Position numbers and translations under genes: made by a program
Shown here: piece after piece, positions 55,649 through 64,000 of the stretch
How positions within the stretch are numbered: position 1 is the first letter of the stretch
How the letters are laid out: the number at the start of each line of letters is the position of its first letter
Notes under the pieces: generated by a model
Database searches by the model: none
Seen by the model: only the letters and a program-made list of their open reading frames with translations
What the model was told of the DNA's origin: nothing
Assembly (NCBI GenBank): GCA_964016985.1
Contig: OZ024833.1
Coordinates: 66,604,712-66,668,711 of the forward strand
Source: Anodontia alba
Taxonomy: Eukaryota; Mollusca; Bivalvia; Lucinida; Lucinidae
DNA length: 64,000 nucleotides
Reading direction: 5' to 3'

Positions 55649-56296
55649 TGATCCTTAACAATGATAAAGCCATTCCATCCTCCAAGCACTCGATTGACGT
55701 CGAATAATAATTGCCCTAGATGCTATGTTGCTACAAAACTATGTGACAATAAAATGTTTCAATAAAACCCATTAACAAGATGCATTTCTATCCCTCAGGG
55801 TATTTAAATTTGCCTGATGGAACTACAACGATAGTTTAAATGAACCTAGAGTACTATTAAAAAGTAAGTGCATCTTTAACTATCTCGCCTATCCATAACG
55901 CTGTGTTTTACAATTGCTTTCTGGGATAAAAAGGTGTCAAGCAGCTTAATGGAAACTAATTGAATTCAAGTCAGCCAATTCCGTTATTACTTTGTTTGAC
56001 ATCATGGTATTAATATTCCCAATTGGTAAATCCTTCAGAGAACTAATAACTACAAAACATTTCCGATTGAGAGTGACGTGTTTCCACACTTGCGTAAAGC
56101 CCAAATTATGTCATTACATGTATTAGGTTTCACAAAAAGTTCGGTCCGCTCAGCACACAATGTGTGAGCGTAGACAAAGCTTTCAGTGTAATAATAATGT
56201 TGAGCAGTCCATGGAAAATAGCATTTAACCAGTCCAGAACCTTTCATAAAGTGCTTCCGGATCAATGACAAACGTTTTAGTAAAATAGAATAGATA
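55649..56296. other. Unassigned sequence
   Basis: AT-rich, no recognised family or gene. Confidence 0.4.
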
Positions 56297-56726
<430 letters not shown>

Positions 56727-56854
56727 TTTGATTTCAAATTTCCACTAAGTCACTCTTAGGCTAAAACTGCGTTGCCAGTTTTTTTTTTTTTTGTTTTTTT
56801 TTTTGTTTTGTTTTCTTGTTTTTTTTGTCAAGAAGGGGAACTGATTCACTTTTA

Positions 56855-57000
56855 AAGTCGGCAACTGTTGTCAAATTTGTTTTATCCCCTTCTGAAAAGA
56901 ATAGTCTGAAACGAAAGAATTTGCATCTCTTTTGTTCTGCTTTCTAGGGTCTACTCTAAGAGTAGATCCCTTTTCCGGGGGGGGGGGGGGGATTACAGTG
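56855..57000. repeat. A-family fragment with poly-G
   Basis: GTCGGCAACTGTTGTCAAAT TTG, TTATCCCCTTCTGAAAAGAA, GAAAGAATTTGCATCTC, then GGGTCTACTCTAAGAGTAGA and a G run of 14 near 56978. Partial, rearranged A arms. Confidence 0.5.
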
Positions 57001-57164
57001 CACGAAAGCGAAAGACTCTTTCCTCAGCTGACCCTGTCTAAATCTAAATATATGGGGTGGGCTTGGAAACCGATATGTAAATACCTTAAGAAATGAGAAT
57101 TAACTTTTAGTCTGATTATGCACTCTTTAGTATGCAATAGTTTGATTTACTTTACTCTAGTTTA

Positions 57165-57720
57165 TATTTTCTGGGCATTTGTGATCATTGAGCCCATTCT
57201 GGGACGTTTGGAAATTTTCTTTGAGGGCTGCTGATGAAGCCTAACTGACATTCATATGGGCACTTCAGGAATTTTCAATTCTGATTGTGTGCTTATTGCT
57301 TTCGAGGGCCATTTCTATAAGCATCTATTCATAACTCGTAATGAAAAATTATATCGGGTTCACTGATAAGACCAAGCTGGCCGAACTAGCTCGTCTGGTT
57401 TAGAAAGCATAGTCACCTGGGCCCAGTTGTTCAAAGCGTCGTTAGCTTAACGAGTTCGTTAAGGGTCATTTCGTTAACTATTTTAGCGGATACAATATAC
57501 AATATTCTGATATGTTTTGCTCAAAAAATGTGAGTAGCTTTTGCACTAAAAGCTACTCACATTTTTTCATCAAAAAATTTCAGCATATTTGCATATCACG
57601 CGATGTAAATTTTAACGAATCGTTAACTAACGATGTCGTTAGCTTTGAACAACTGGGCCCAGGTATTTTCAGTTCTGTGTGTGCTCTCAAGGGGTTTTCC
57701 TTTTCGAATCTATTTTTGAT
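57165..57720 (+). repeat. S-family repeat split by B
   Basis: GTGATCATTGAGCCCATTCT, GAGGGCTGCTGATGAAGCCT AA, CACTTCAGGAATTTTCAATT, GTTCACTGATAAGACCAAGC TGGCC, then after B TATTTTCAGTTCTGTG and TGCTCTCAAGGGG. Uninterrupted comparison at 50570-50640. Confidence 0.65.
57419..57660. mobile_element. B-family palindromic MITE nested in S
   Basis: Ends GGGCCCAGTTGTTCAAAGCG and CTTTGAACAACTGGGCCC; centre GTGAGTAGCTTTTGCACTAA AAGCTACTCAC. The left flank GTCACCT and right flank AGGTATTTTCAG correspond to CACTTCAGGAATTTTTAA in uninterrupted S. Confidence 0.93.
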
Positions 57721-57721
57721 T

Positions 57722-57850
57722 CATAATGAGGTAACGAAAACTAGAGTGTAATTGAGAAATCGATATAAAACAAGCGTCTTGCAGACCATAATGCGGTGAC
57801 GGAAGCTACAATGTAATTGGGAAATCGATATAAAACAAGCGTCTTGCAAA
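57722..57850 (+). repeat. 65-bp tandem duplication
   Basis: Two units, 57722-57786 and 57787-57850, share CATAATGMGGTRACG and GAAATCGATATAAAACAAGC GTCTTGCA with about eight differences. Confidence 0.9.
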
Positions 57851-58037
57851 CATCGTCCAGACGAATACGTCATACATGATATAGCTAATGGGACAACAAG
57901 AAATGCTAAATTTGATTCCTCCGACACTTATTAAATAATTTCTTCTTGTTAACAGTCTATGGCACTGACGAATAGTTGTAAAAGCAATACAGAATGACAA
58001 GTAAAATTGTTGTTAAAGCACATTTTACCCGTCTGTT

Positions 58038-58040
<3 letters not shown>
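57851..58040. other. Unassigned sequence
   Basis: No recognised feature. Confidence 0.4.

Positions 58041-58080
<40 letters not shown>
58041..58080. repeat. (CA)n microsatellite
   Basis: About 20 CA units. Confidence 0.98.
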
Positions 58081-58082
<2 letters not shown>

Positions 58083-58314
58083 CTCTTATTTTGAGCTCTT
58101 CTTAACATGTCTTGGAACCCTTTGCCAAGTTTGAACTCAGCAAAAGCCCTAGAAGGTATAGAACTATATTTATGCTAAATATGGAGCACTTTAAATGCTT
58201 TCCATACTTGCCCTAACCCTAGTCCTGCTGAACCCATATATGCCCTGTCTTTGCAAACAGTGTAGATCCAGATCAGCTGGCTTCTGAGCTAGATCTGCAC
58301 CATTTGCCATTAAG

Positions 58315-58649
58315 TACAGTCGACTCTCGTTATCTCGACCTAGCTTATCTCGAATACCCGCTTATCTCGAAGTGAAATTCTGTTCCCTGTTTTAACATGG
58401 AAATCTAATAACAGGTAACAAAATATTGTGGAAAAGAGGAGAAATTGCTCCTAAGGAGCAATTTCTCCTCTTTTCCACATTATTTTATATATATTTCTAA
58501 CTTCAGGAGTCAAATTACATATTCATTTGTTAAATGTGGTTGTAAGATTTATTGTTTTCCTCGCTTCTGCAACTGATATTTCGAGCGACAGATATCTCGA
58601 AGTGTTTCAGAGAGTCCCTTGGAATTCGAGATAACGAGAGACGACTGTA
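58315..58649. mobile_element. E-family pogo-like MITE nested in F with TA duplication
   Basis: Left TACAGTCGACTCTCGTTATC, right TAACGAGAGACGACTGTA, centre TTGTGGAAAAGAGGAGAAAT TGCTCC and inverse. The host reads AAG-TA-element-TA-TGTGAATT, while the F copy at 51175 reads AAGTATGTGAATT. This shows a duplicated TA target, the signature of the Tc1/mariner/pogo superfamily. Confidence 0.95.
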
Positions 58650-58665
58650 TGTGAATTCGTATCAA

Positions 58666-58666
58666 A

Positions 58667-58697
<31 letters not shown>

Positions 58698-58699
58698 AT
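58666..58699. repeat. (AAAT)n microsatellite
   Basis: About eight AAAT units inside the F copy, just right of the E insertion. Confidence 0.95.
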
Positions 58700-58939
58700 C
58701 CTGGATCAAGTCATCTGATTCGCTGAAATTAGAAGTTGATGTGGCAATTTAATTCTTTCAGCATGGCAAGGTCTAAATATAACAATTGCATTTTTACTAC
58801 CTGCTGTTGTATCTAAAAAGGTATAGAACCGTATTCATGTAAAATAATGGAAAACTTCAACTGCTTATAATACTTGTCCTAAAATTTAACCAACCCTATT
58901 TTACTGCCTACTGTTGTGTCCACATTACTACTGGATGAG

Positions 58940-59470
58940 TGGCAAACAGTGTAGACCATGATCAGATACCGCGTTCTGCGGTATCTGATCTGGGTCTACA
59001 CTGTTCGCTTAGGCCTGCCTGTCCCAATAATTATATATTATTATTAAACTTAACAATGCAATTTCTCCTGTATAATATGTGACTTGTATTCGCTTTCAAT
59101 TTGTATTTACTTTTCGCGCTCTGTGGAATCTTATCTGGGTTTACATCGTTTGCTCAGGGCTGCTTGTCCCAATACTTAGAGTACGTACGGAAAATTCACT
59201 ATGATGAAGTTCCCAAATTAATTATATTTTATTATTAAACTTTAAAATGCAATTTCCCCTGTCCCTGTATAATTTGTATTTGTATTAGCTTTCAATTTGT
59301 ATTCACTTTTCGCGCTCTGCGGCGTCTGATCTGGACCTACACTGTTTGCTCAGGCCTGCTTGTCCCAATACTTAGAGAAAGTACGGAAAATTCACTATAA
59401 TGAAGTTCCCAAACTAATTATATTTTGTTATTAAACTTTACAATGCAATTTCCCCTGTATAATTTGTGAT
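58940..59470. repeat. T-type tandem array
   Basis: Starts with the complete core GTAGACCATGATCAGATACC GCGTTC and inverse (58948-59006). GCCTGCYTGTCCCAATA then recurs at about 59013, 59158 and 59354, each followed by AAACTTWAMAATGCAATTTC YCCTGT. Each later unit holds half a core (CTGATCTGGACCTACACTGT TTGCTCAGG). Spacings are about 145 and 196 bp. Confidence 0.75.
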
Positions 59471-59870
59471 CACCATGAATAATCTACAGGCCTACGCAGA
59501 CGTTATAAAACCGTTCTAGTCTAATATACAATTATTTATTGCAAATTTCATACCTCTTGACATTCTCTGTGCAGATTATGCAGACGGCAAATTGATCTGT
59601 ATTTTCCCCAATAAAATAAGAGTTGACAATGCCTCCTAAGATGACAATTACATTAAATGCCATAACATTTTCTGAAAAAATTAAGAACACATTTCAAAAC
59701 GTGTGTGCTAGTTTGTTTTCACAGCATTCAAAGCGTTTAACATAATTTTCACAAGATCATTTTCTTTCTTTTTCTACGAATCAACTTTATCCATGCAAAC
59801 TTTCTTATCTTTGTAAATTTATTTTCCTAGATAATTAATTTGTTCTGATTTTCTCAGTTGTTTTCTATGC
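59471..59870. other. Unassigned sequence
   Basis: AT-rich, nothing recognised. Confidence 0.4.
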
Positions 59871-60095
59871 TAACCCATTTATTCCGAATGGACTCTTCTA
59901 CTTCGTTCCGGACCGGTCCATTTCCAATATAAGGGATGTCCGGTTAGTTTTTATTTATACCATGTTTTAAAGAAATCCCTGTATTTAATGAAAAACGTGT
60001 AGACCCTGATCAGAAGCCGCGTTCTGCGGCGTCTGATCTAGGTCTTCACTGTTTGCCAATGTCCCTTTCATGGGACGCTAGGCTTAAACGGGTTA
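59871..60095. mobile_element. H-family MITE
   Basis: Ends TAACCCATTTATTCCGAATG and GCTAGGCTTAAACGGGTTAA. Core GTAGACCCTGATCAGAAGCC GCGTTC and inverse TGCGGCGTCTGATCTAGGTC. The shared interior GACCGGTCCATTTCCAATAT AAGGGATGTCCG matches 55283. Confidence 0.9.
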
Positions 60096-60456
60096 ATCGA
60101 CCGATGCCCAAATAGAAACCGAACAATTATATATAGCTGAAGCTAAGGCCCGCCCCGCTCCCCACACCCCCACTAACCTCGACTATCCCACTGAACAGTT
60201 TTATTTGACGTTCCGAAGAGGTATTTCTGTCGCAATTCCTCTTGTTTTATTCATTCTGTTTATTCATTCTGTTTTGTTAGATTGCTGTTTTGTTTTGTTA
60301 GAGTTTCGTGGTGTTGTTTCGTGTCATTCTAATATTATTCGGTGCCTTAGGGTGGGGTTGTGTTCCTTAATTGTGGCTTTTCCCGAGTATTCCCATGTTT
60401 ATATTGTAGTCATATTTCGGGCGTAATAATATTTTGTAATGTAATTACTCTAATTA
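60096..60456 (+). repeat. Possible K/L-like repeat, very diverged
   Basis: CTATCCCACTGAACAG, GAATATTATTCGGTGCC-like text and TGTTCCTTAATTGTGGCTTT TCCC parallel the start and end of K/L (CTACTGACCGT ... TTGTGGCTCTCCC). The similarity is weak and could be coincidence. Confidence 0.3.
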
Positions 60457-60719
60457 CATCACGTAAACATGCCTATATAATTTTGACCCCCTTCAACCCC
60501 TCATTCATATAGGGATTTACAGGAATATACATTTTTTTCTTATTTCTGCTCAAAAACATAGAATGTGGGTATTCGTTAGACGAGGCGGTTCTAACGAGAC
60601 TCGCAATCTATGTTTTTGAGCGGAAATATAAAAAACTAACAGAATTTTTATCTGATTTATTTTTTATTTTTTGGTGGTGAAATTTTCTATATATTTGAAT
60701 AGGGCGCATTTTCGTAATG
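60457..60719. mobile_element. C-family MITE with damaged core
   Basis: Left CATCACGTAAACATGCCTAT, right GGGCGCATTTTCGTAATG. Core reduced: GGTATTCGTTAGACGAGGCG GTTCTAACGAG, with about 12 bases lost from the left arm. Confidence 0.88.
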
Positions 60720-60863
60720 GCTGGAACTGCAACGCAACATCGCGTTTTCTTTTCAAGATGATGATGTGTATTCTTGGAGCATATCGGTGTAGGATACTTA
60801 AGGTAAATACGGTCTGGATACTTAAGGTAAATACGGTATACAGCTATAAACTGATGTATAAAA

Positions 60864-61200
60864 TACAGACAACCCTCTTTATACCGACACTCGATACAAC
60901 GACAAAATTCGTTAAAATGACAATATGGCTGTCCGAAACCTTCGCGTAAGAGGTAATTATGCAAGAATATTGTATTTAATACTTTAAAGATACATATGTT
61001 TTGGATATTTGTTAGAATCGCCTCAGTGAGACGATTCTAACAAAGATCCAAAACAGATGCTCTATTAGGAAATAAAAACAAAACAAGACCTTTTTTGCAT
61101 ATCAATCTGCTCATTAAGTATTATGTACAACAGCAAATTCATTTTAATGGCAACGTATTTTGGAACAAATGCTGTCGTTGTAACGAAGGTTCACTGTAAT
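60864..61200. mobile_element. G element with GTACTC-like core
   Basis: Left ACAACCCTCTTTATACCGAC then ACTCGATACAACGAC; right, inverted, ATTACAGTGAACCTTCGTTA CAACGACAGC. Centre near 60998-61055: GGATATTTGTTAGAATCGCC TCAG then the inverse TGAGACGATTCTAACAAAGA TCC. The core is recognisably the C/D core. A 24-bp direct repeat (GGATACTTAAGGTAAATACG) lies just outside at 60791. Confidence 0.6.
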
Positions 61201-61323
61201 CAAGTGTCGTAAATGTGCACGACCCGCCTCATGCTTGCCTTTGATTTCAGCAATGAAAAAAAAAGACATTTTCCATTTCCAAGCCAATTGGCTAGACATT
61301 GTCCGTATCAATCTGTATACAAA

Positions 61324-61663
61324 TAAAGTCGACTCTCGTTATATTGAATTCCAAGAAACTCACTGAAACACTTCGAGATATCTGTACCTCGACATATCAG
61401 AGTTGAGAGAGTGAGGAAAACAATAAATTGAACAACCACACTAACAAATGAATGTGTAATTTGACTCCTTAAGTTAGAAATATATACATATATAATAATG
61501 TGGAAAAGAGGAGAAATTGCTCCTTAGGAGCAATTTCTCCTCTTTTCCACATTATTTTGTTACCTGTTGTCATAGTTTCATGTTTAAACAGGGACCAGAT
61601 TTTCACTTCGAGATAAGCGGTAATTCGAAATAAGCGAGTTCGAGAAAACGAGGTTCGACTGTA
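61324..61663. mobile_element. E-family pogo-like MITE
   Basis: Left TAAAGTCGACTCTCGTTATA, right AAACGAGGTTCGACTGTA. Perfect centre AATGTGGAAAAGAGGAGAAA TTGCTCC and inverse. Orientation inverted relative to 58315. Confidence 0.92.
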
Positions 61664-61724
61664 AATATCAAAGTATTACTAACGGTTCAAATGTTATGCC
61701 CATTTTGCTAACTGACCACGAACG

Positions 61725-61760
61725 GACGGACGGACGGACGGACAGACGGACGGACGGACT
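61725..61760. repeat. (ACGG)n microsatellite
   Basis: About nine GGAC units with one ACAG variant. Confidence 0.95.
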
Positions 61761-61858
61761 CACATGTTGATTGTAGGACACACTGCAAAAGTGTACCTTA
61801 ATAACTTTAGGTCGGTCGAATTTTTCTATGGGTCTTGCAAGAATACAGATTTCTATAC

Positions 61859-62138
61859 CATCACGAAAACACGCCTATATAATTTTGACCCCCTTAAACC
61901 CCACTTTTATATAGTAAAACTGGGGTTTACAGGGGTATACATTATTTTTCTTATTTCTGCTCAAAAACATAGATTGTGGGTACTCGTTAGAACCGCCTCG
62001 CTGAGGCGGTTCTAACGAGTACCCACAATCTATGTTTTGAGCAGAAATATGAAAGATATCAGAGTTTTTTTATCTCAAAATTTTCAGCTTTTGGAGGTGA
62101 AATTTTCTTTATATTTGAATAGGCTTGTTTTCGTAATG
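61859..62138. mobile_element. C-family MITE, best copy
   Basis: Left CATCACGAAAACACGCCTAT, right GGCTTGTTTTCGTAATG. Core TGTGGGTACTCGTTAGAACC GCCTCGC and exact inverse, 61976-62033. The reading frame over the left arm recurs in other C copies because the sequence is repeated, not because it is a gene. Confidence 0.95.
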
Positions 62139-62199
62139 CAGTTTGGAAGAAACCTTAGATTAACATTTGTGTAACAGGTGAAACAAACCTGATCACCAA

Positions 62200-62275
62200 T
62201 GTCGCAGCCGGGGATCGAACCAGGACCGCATGCGTGACAGTGATACTGTACCGCCTCGCTATTAAAGCGGGCTTG
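62200..62275 (-). pseudogene. tRNA-Asp-like sequence (SINE head or tRNA pseudogene)
   Basis: On the minus strand: A-box-like TAGCGAGGCGG, then CTGTCACGC with GTC in the anticodon position and flanking bases as in tRNA-Asp, then the perfect B box GGTTCGATCCC in TCCTGGTTCGATCCCCGGC. The 5' and 3' acceptor strands do not pair (GCTTTAA against TGCGACA) and the anticodon stem is mismatched, so it is unlikely to be a working tRNA. It could head a SINE whose body lies toward lower coordinates; no tail was identified. Confidence 0.6.
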
Positions 62276-62350
62276 TAGCGCAAAGCAGTAGAAGTTTATC
62301 ATGTACGTATCACGTCTACATTTGTCCCAAAGGTTTGATTCGTCATTCAC

Positions 62351-62729
62351 ATTATGGTAACTTATTCATTCGGAGTTCTACCTCATTCTTACTTTCCACT
62401 ATCTGCAGGGAAGAATTAATAATTCATCAATAAAAAGTCTATCTTAAAATGAGACATGTCTGTTATTGGTACGTATATAATATGCTGCACCGATTGAAAA
62501 AGCATTAGCTATAGATTCCCAAAGGCCAACTGTTATCATAATCTGAATGGTAGTTCTGCTAAGTGTTATGCATAGCTATGTCAACAATGGATCAATTTCA
62601 GCTTTATTTTATCAGTCTTTCTATGAGCGATTCCAGCAGGAATCATACAGACAGAGCCGATGGAGACGCCTATCGCTTAAATTCAGGAAAAATCATAATA
62701 TGACGGACTATCACTTCATGTGTATTCAC
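62351..62729. other. Unassigned sequence
   Basis: No recognised feature. Confidence 0.4.
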
Positions 62730-63178
62730 CGTATTTACCCTAAAAGTATTTGGACAGACAGGCCCGATCAAACAATGTAGATCCAGATCAGACGCCGCAA
62801 AACGCGGCTTCTGATCAGAGTCTGCATGTTTGCTACTCATCTTGTATTTTTCGACAAATTACAGGTAGAACGAGCGTAAAATGGACTTTAACCCTTAAAA
62901 CGCCAAGAAAACCTGCATCTGAAAATGTCGTCTATTTATATCGTCTGCTGAATATTCTTGCAAACTTTTCAAACCCATTTTTGCATACAGGCAAACAGTG
63001 TTGACGCAGATCAGACTGCTCCTAGTCTGATCTGGGTCCACAGCGTTTGCAAAAATGACTTTTAAGATCATAAGCAGATGACAAGGCAGACGACAATTGT
63101 TGTGATTGGCAGTTTAAGGGTTAAAAAATGAGAACAAGTATAGTAAGATGTTACGGTGTCCGAGTATTTATGGTTTAT
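62730..63178. mobile_element. T-family element containing an I element
   Basis: Left ACCGTATTTACCCTAAAAGT then GGACAGACAGGCC; right, inverted, ACCGTATAAACCATAAATAC TCGGACACC. Near the left end is a core AACAATGTAGATCCAGATCA GACGCCGC with imperfect inverse. The I element sits on a TTAA (62888-63124). Confidence 0.75.
62888..63124. mobile_element. I-family MITE nested in T
   Basis: Ends TTAACCCTTAAAACGCCAAG and GATTGGCAGTTTAAGGGTTA A. Arms ATGTCGTCTATTTATATCGT CTGCTG and CAGATGACAAGGCAGACGAC. The centre holds the H/F-type core AACAGTGTTGACGCAGATCA GACTGC and inverse (62995-63050), which other I copies lack. Confidence 0.85.
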
Positions 63179-63195
63179 ACGGTTATGCTCTTGTG

Positions 63196-63509
63196 TTTGT
63201 TTGTTTGTTTGTGTTGAGGTTTTACGGCCCAGTCAACCCAGTGGGGTCATGTCGAGCGCGGTCAGTTTACTTAACCACACGTTTACTGGGCAGGTTTAGT
63301 CCTCTTAGCGGTTAACCAGTATTGTGCACATTCTTTCGCCAGAAGCTGACAACTGCCCTTCTTGAATCAGCGGAAGGGAGACAATAACCATAGAAAATAT
63401 TTCATGATCAATCCCCACGAAAGAATGTTGCCGACCTCGGCGGGGGTTAAACCCGAGACCTCCTGGTCTCCAGTCGGACGGCGCATCCAACTGAGCCACC
63501 GGGGCCGGC
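63196..63509 (-). mobile_element. tRNA-derived SINE, second copy
   Basis: On the minus strand starts GCCGGCCCCGGTGGCTCAGT (A box TGGCTCAGTTGG), B-box region GGTCTCGGGTTTAACCCC, and ends in CAAACAAACAAACAAACAC. About 95 percent alike to 12873-13177 by eye. Flanks TTATGCTCTTGTG and TTATCCCTTGTG suggest an imperfect target duplication. Same orientation as the first copy. Confidence 0.9.
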
Positions 63510-63559
63510 ATTATCCCTTGTGAGTGCTGCAGACTGTTAACAAGAAAACCTACCTGAGT

Positions 63560-63900
63560 TTTAACGTATTTACCCTAAGTATTCGGACAGACAGGCCTTA
63601 GCAAACAATGTAGACACAGATCAGACGCCACAGAACGTGGCGTTTGAGCGTGGCTTGTATGTTTGCCATTCATAAAAATTTTAGACAAAGCTACAGGTAC
63701 TTAAATTGACATAATGAAATTTTAGGGCAAGTCAGGACCAAGCGGGCAAGCAACGTATAAACGTAATGACGTTGTATCGACGTTAATGCGACGTAGTATA
63801 AACGTCATAGCGTTGCATCGACGTTGGTGTGACATTGTATAAACGTCATGTGCCCGCTGGGAAGTTAAGGTGTCTCAATATTTTATGGTAAATAAGGCAA
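63560..63900. mobile_element. T-family element containing a Q element
   Basis: Left CGTATTTACCCTAAGTATTC GGACAGACAGGCC; right, inverted, CCTTATTTACCATAAAATAT TGAGACACC. Core GTAGACACAGATCAGACGCC ACAGAAC and near-inverse. The Q element (63733-63868) occupies the interior. Confidence 0.7.
63733..63868. mobile_element. Q-family element nested in T
   Basis: Left CCAAGCGGGCAAGCAACGTA TAAACG; right GTATAAACGTCATGTGCCCG CTGGGA. Interior is repeated words of the types TATAAACGTCAT, GACGTTGTATCGACG and GCATCGACG. Resembles 27829-27962 in ends and word structure. Confidence 0.7.
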
Positions 63901-64000
63901 TATCTTTTGTGCCTGTCTGATCCTGGAACTATAATTCAGAAGTAAATTTGTCTGCTTACAGACAGACATGCATTGTCTATTAAATATCTTCCTTAACGTT

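Larger units (their letters stand above)
58214..58778. mobile_element. F-family MITE split by an E element
   Basis: Left TAACCCTAGTCCTGCTGAAC, core CAGTGTAGATCCAGATCAGC TGGCTTC (the right core arm is damaged: GAGCTAGATCTGCACCATTT G), CCATTAAG, then E, then TGTGAATTCGTATCAAATA, an AAAT run, CCTGGATCAAGTCATCTGAT TCGCTG and TTCAGCATGGCAAGGTCTAA. The E element entered a TA. Confidence 0.85.

Noticed and set aside
61764..62015. Frame over a C element that resembles frames at 39758 and 29493
   Set aside because: The likeness comes from the repeated MITE arm; there is no codon conservation beyond DNA identity.

Overview
This window looks like intergenic or intronic DNA from an invertebrate animal, most likely a bivalve mollusc. 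The reasons are the AT-rich, repeat-packed sequence without operon-like gene packing, the long dinucleotide microsatellites, a tRNA-headed SINE, CR1/L2-like and other non-LTR retrotransposon relics, a Ty3/gypsy relic, and many palindromic MITE-like elements. The phylum call rests on recollection of similar repeats in bivalve assemblies and was not checked by a search. I found no intact host protein-coding gene, no rRNA and no functional tRNA. Coding similarity is confined to decayed retroelements.

Layout. 1-9.1 kb: microsatellite, short palindromic repeats, a 5'-truncated LINE with reverse transcriptase (2.2-3.8 kb), an unassigned AT-rich stretch (5.8-7.3 kb). 9.1-25.3 kb: dense MITEs, two B-family palindromes, a SINE with target-site duplications, a 220-bp element with a 9-bp target duplication, AT-microsatellite rearrangements (21.2-21.6 kb). 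25.4-27.65 kb: minus-strand LINE relic with ORF1 zinc knuckles, endonuclease and RT remnants. 27.8-35.3 kb: more MITEs and a 629-bp element with long terminal inverted repeats (34.07-34.69 kb). 35.3-37.7 kb: a second minus-strand LINE relic. 39.2-44.25 kb: a Ty3/gypsy relic (gag, zinc knuckle, integrase, PHD-like finger) broken by a C-family MITE and by K-family repeats. 44.4-46.7 kb: a 78-79 bp tandem satellite. 46.7-64 kb: MITEs, nested insertions, a LINE 3' end (54.3 kb), a tRNA-Asp-like sequence and a second SINE.

MITE families used below (my labels): A (ends AAGGGGACTGGATATAC), B (GGGCCCAGTTGTTCAAAGC), C (CATTACGAAAACACGCCTAT), D (TACAGTATAACCTCAATGG), E (TACAGTCGACTCTCGTTATC), F (TTAACCCTTGTCCTGCTGAA), G (ACAACCTCTTTATAACGAC), H (TTAACCCATTTATGCCGAA), I (TTAACCCTTAAAACGCCAAG), J, M, P, Q, R, T, V and the longer repeats K, L, N, S, U. 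E and D carry TA-flanked pogo/Tc1-mariner-like ends. H, F and I carry TTAA-CCC ends like piggyBac.

The most interesting signal is modularity. MITE families with unrelated terminal repeats share the same central hairpin. One core (GTACTCRTTAGAAYCGCCTC and its inverse) sits in C, D and G. Another (AACAGTGTAGA...GATCAG and its inverse) sits in F, H, I, T and R. Several nested insertions can be ordered in time, including one E copy in F whose empty site is preserved in another F copy in this window. The elements do not form a working pathway. They are layers of decayed transposons inserted into one another.
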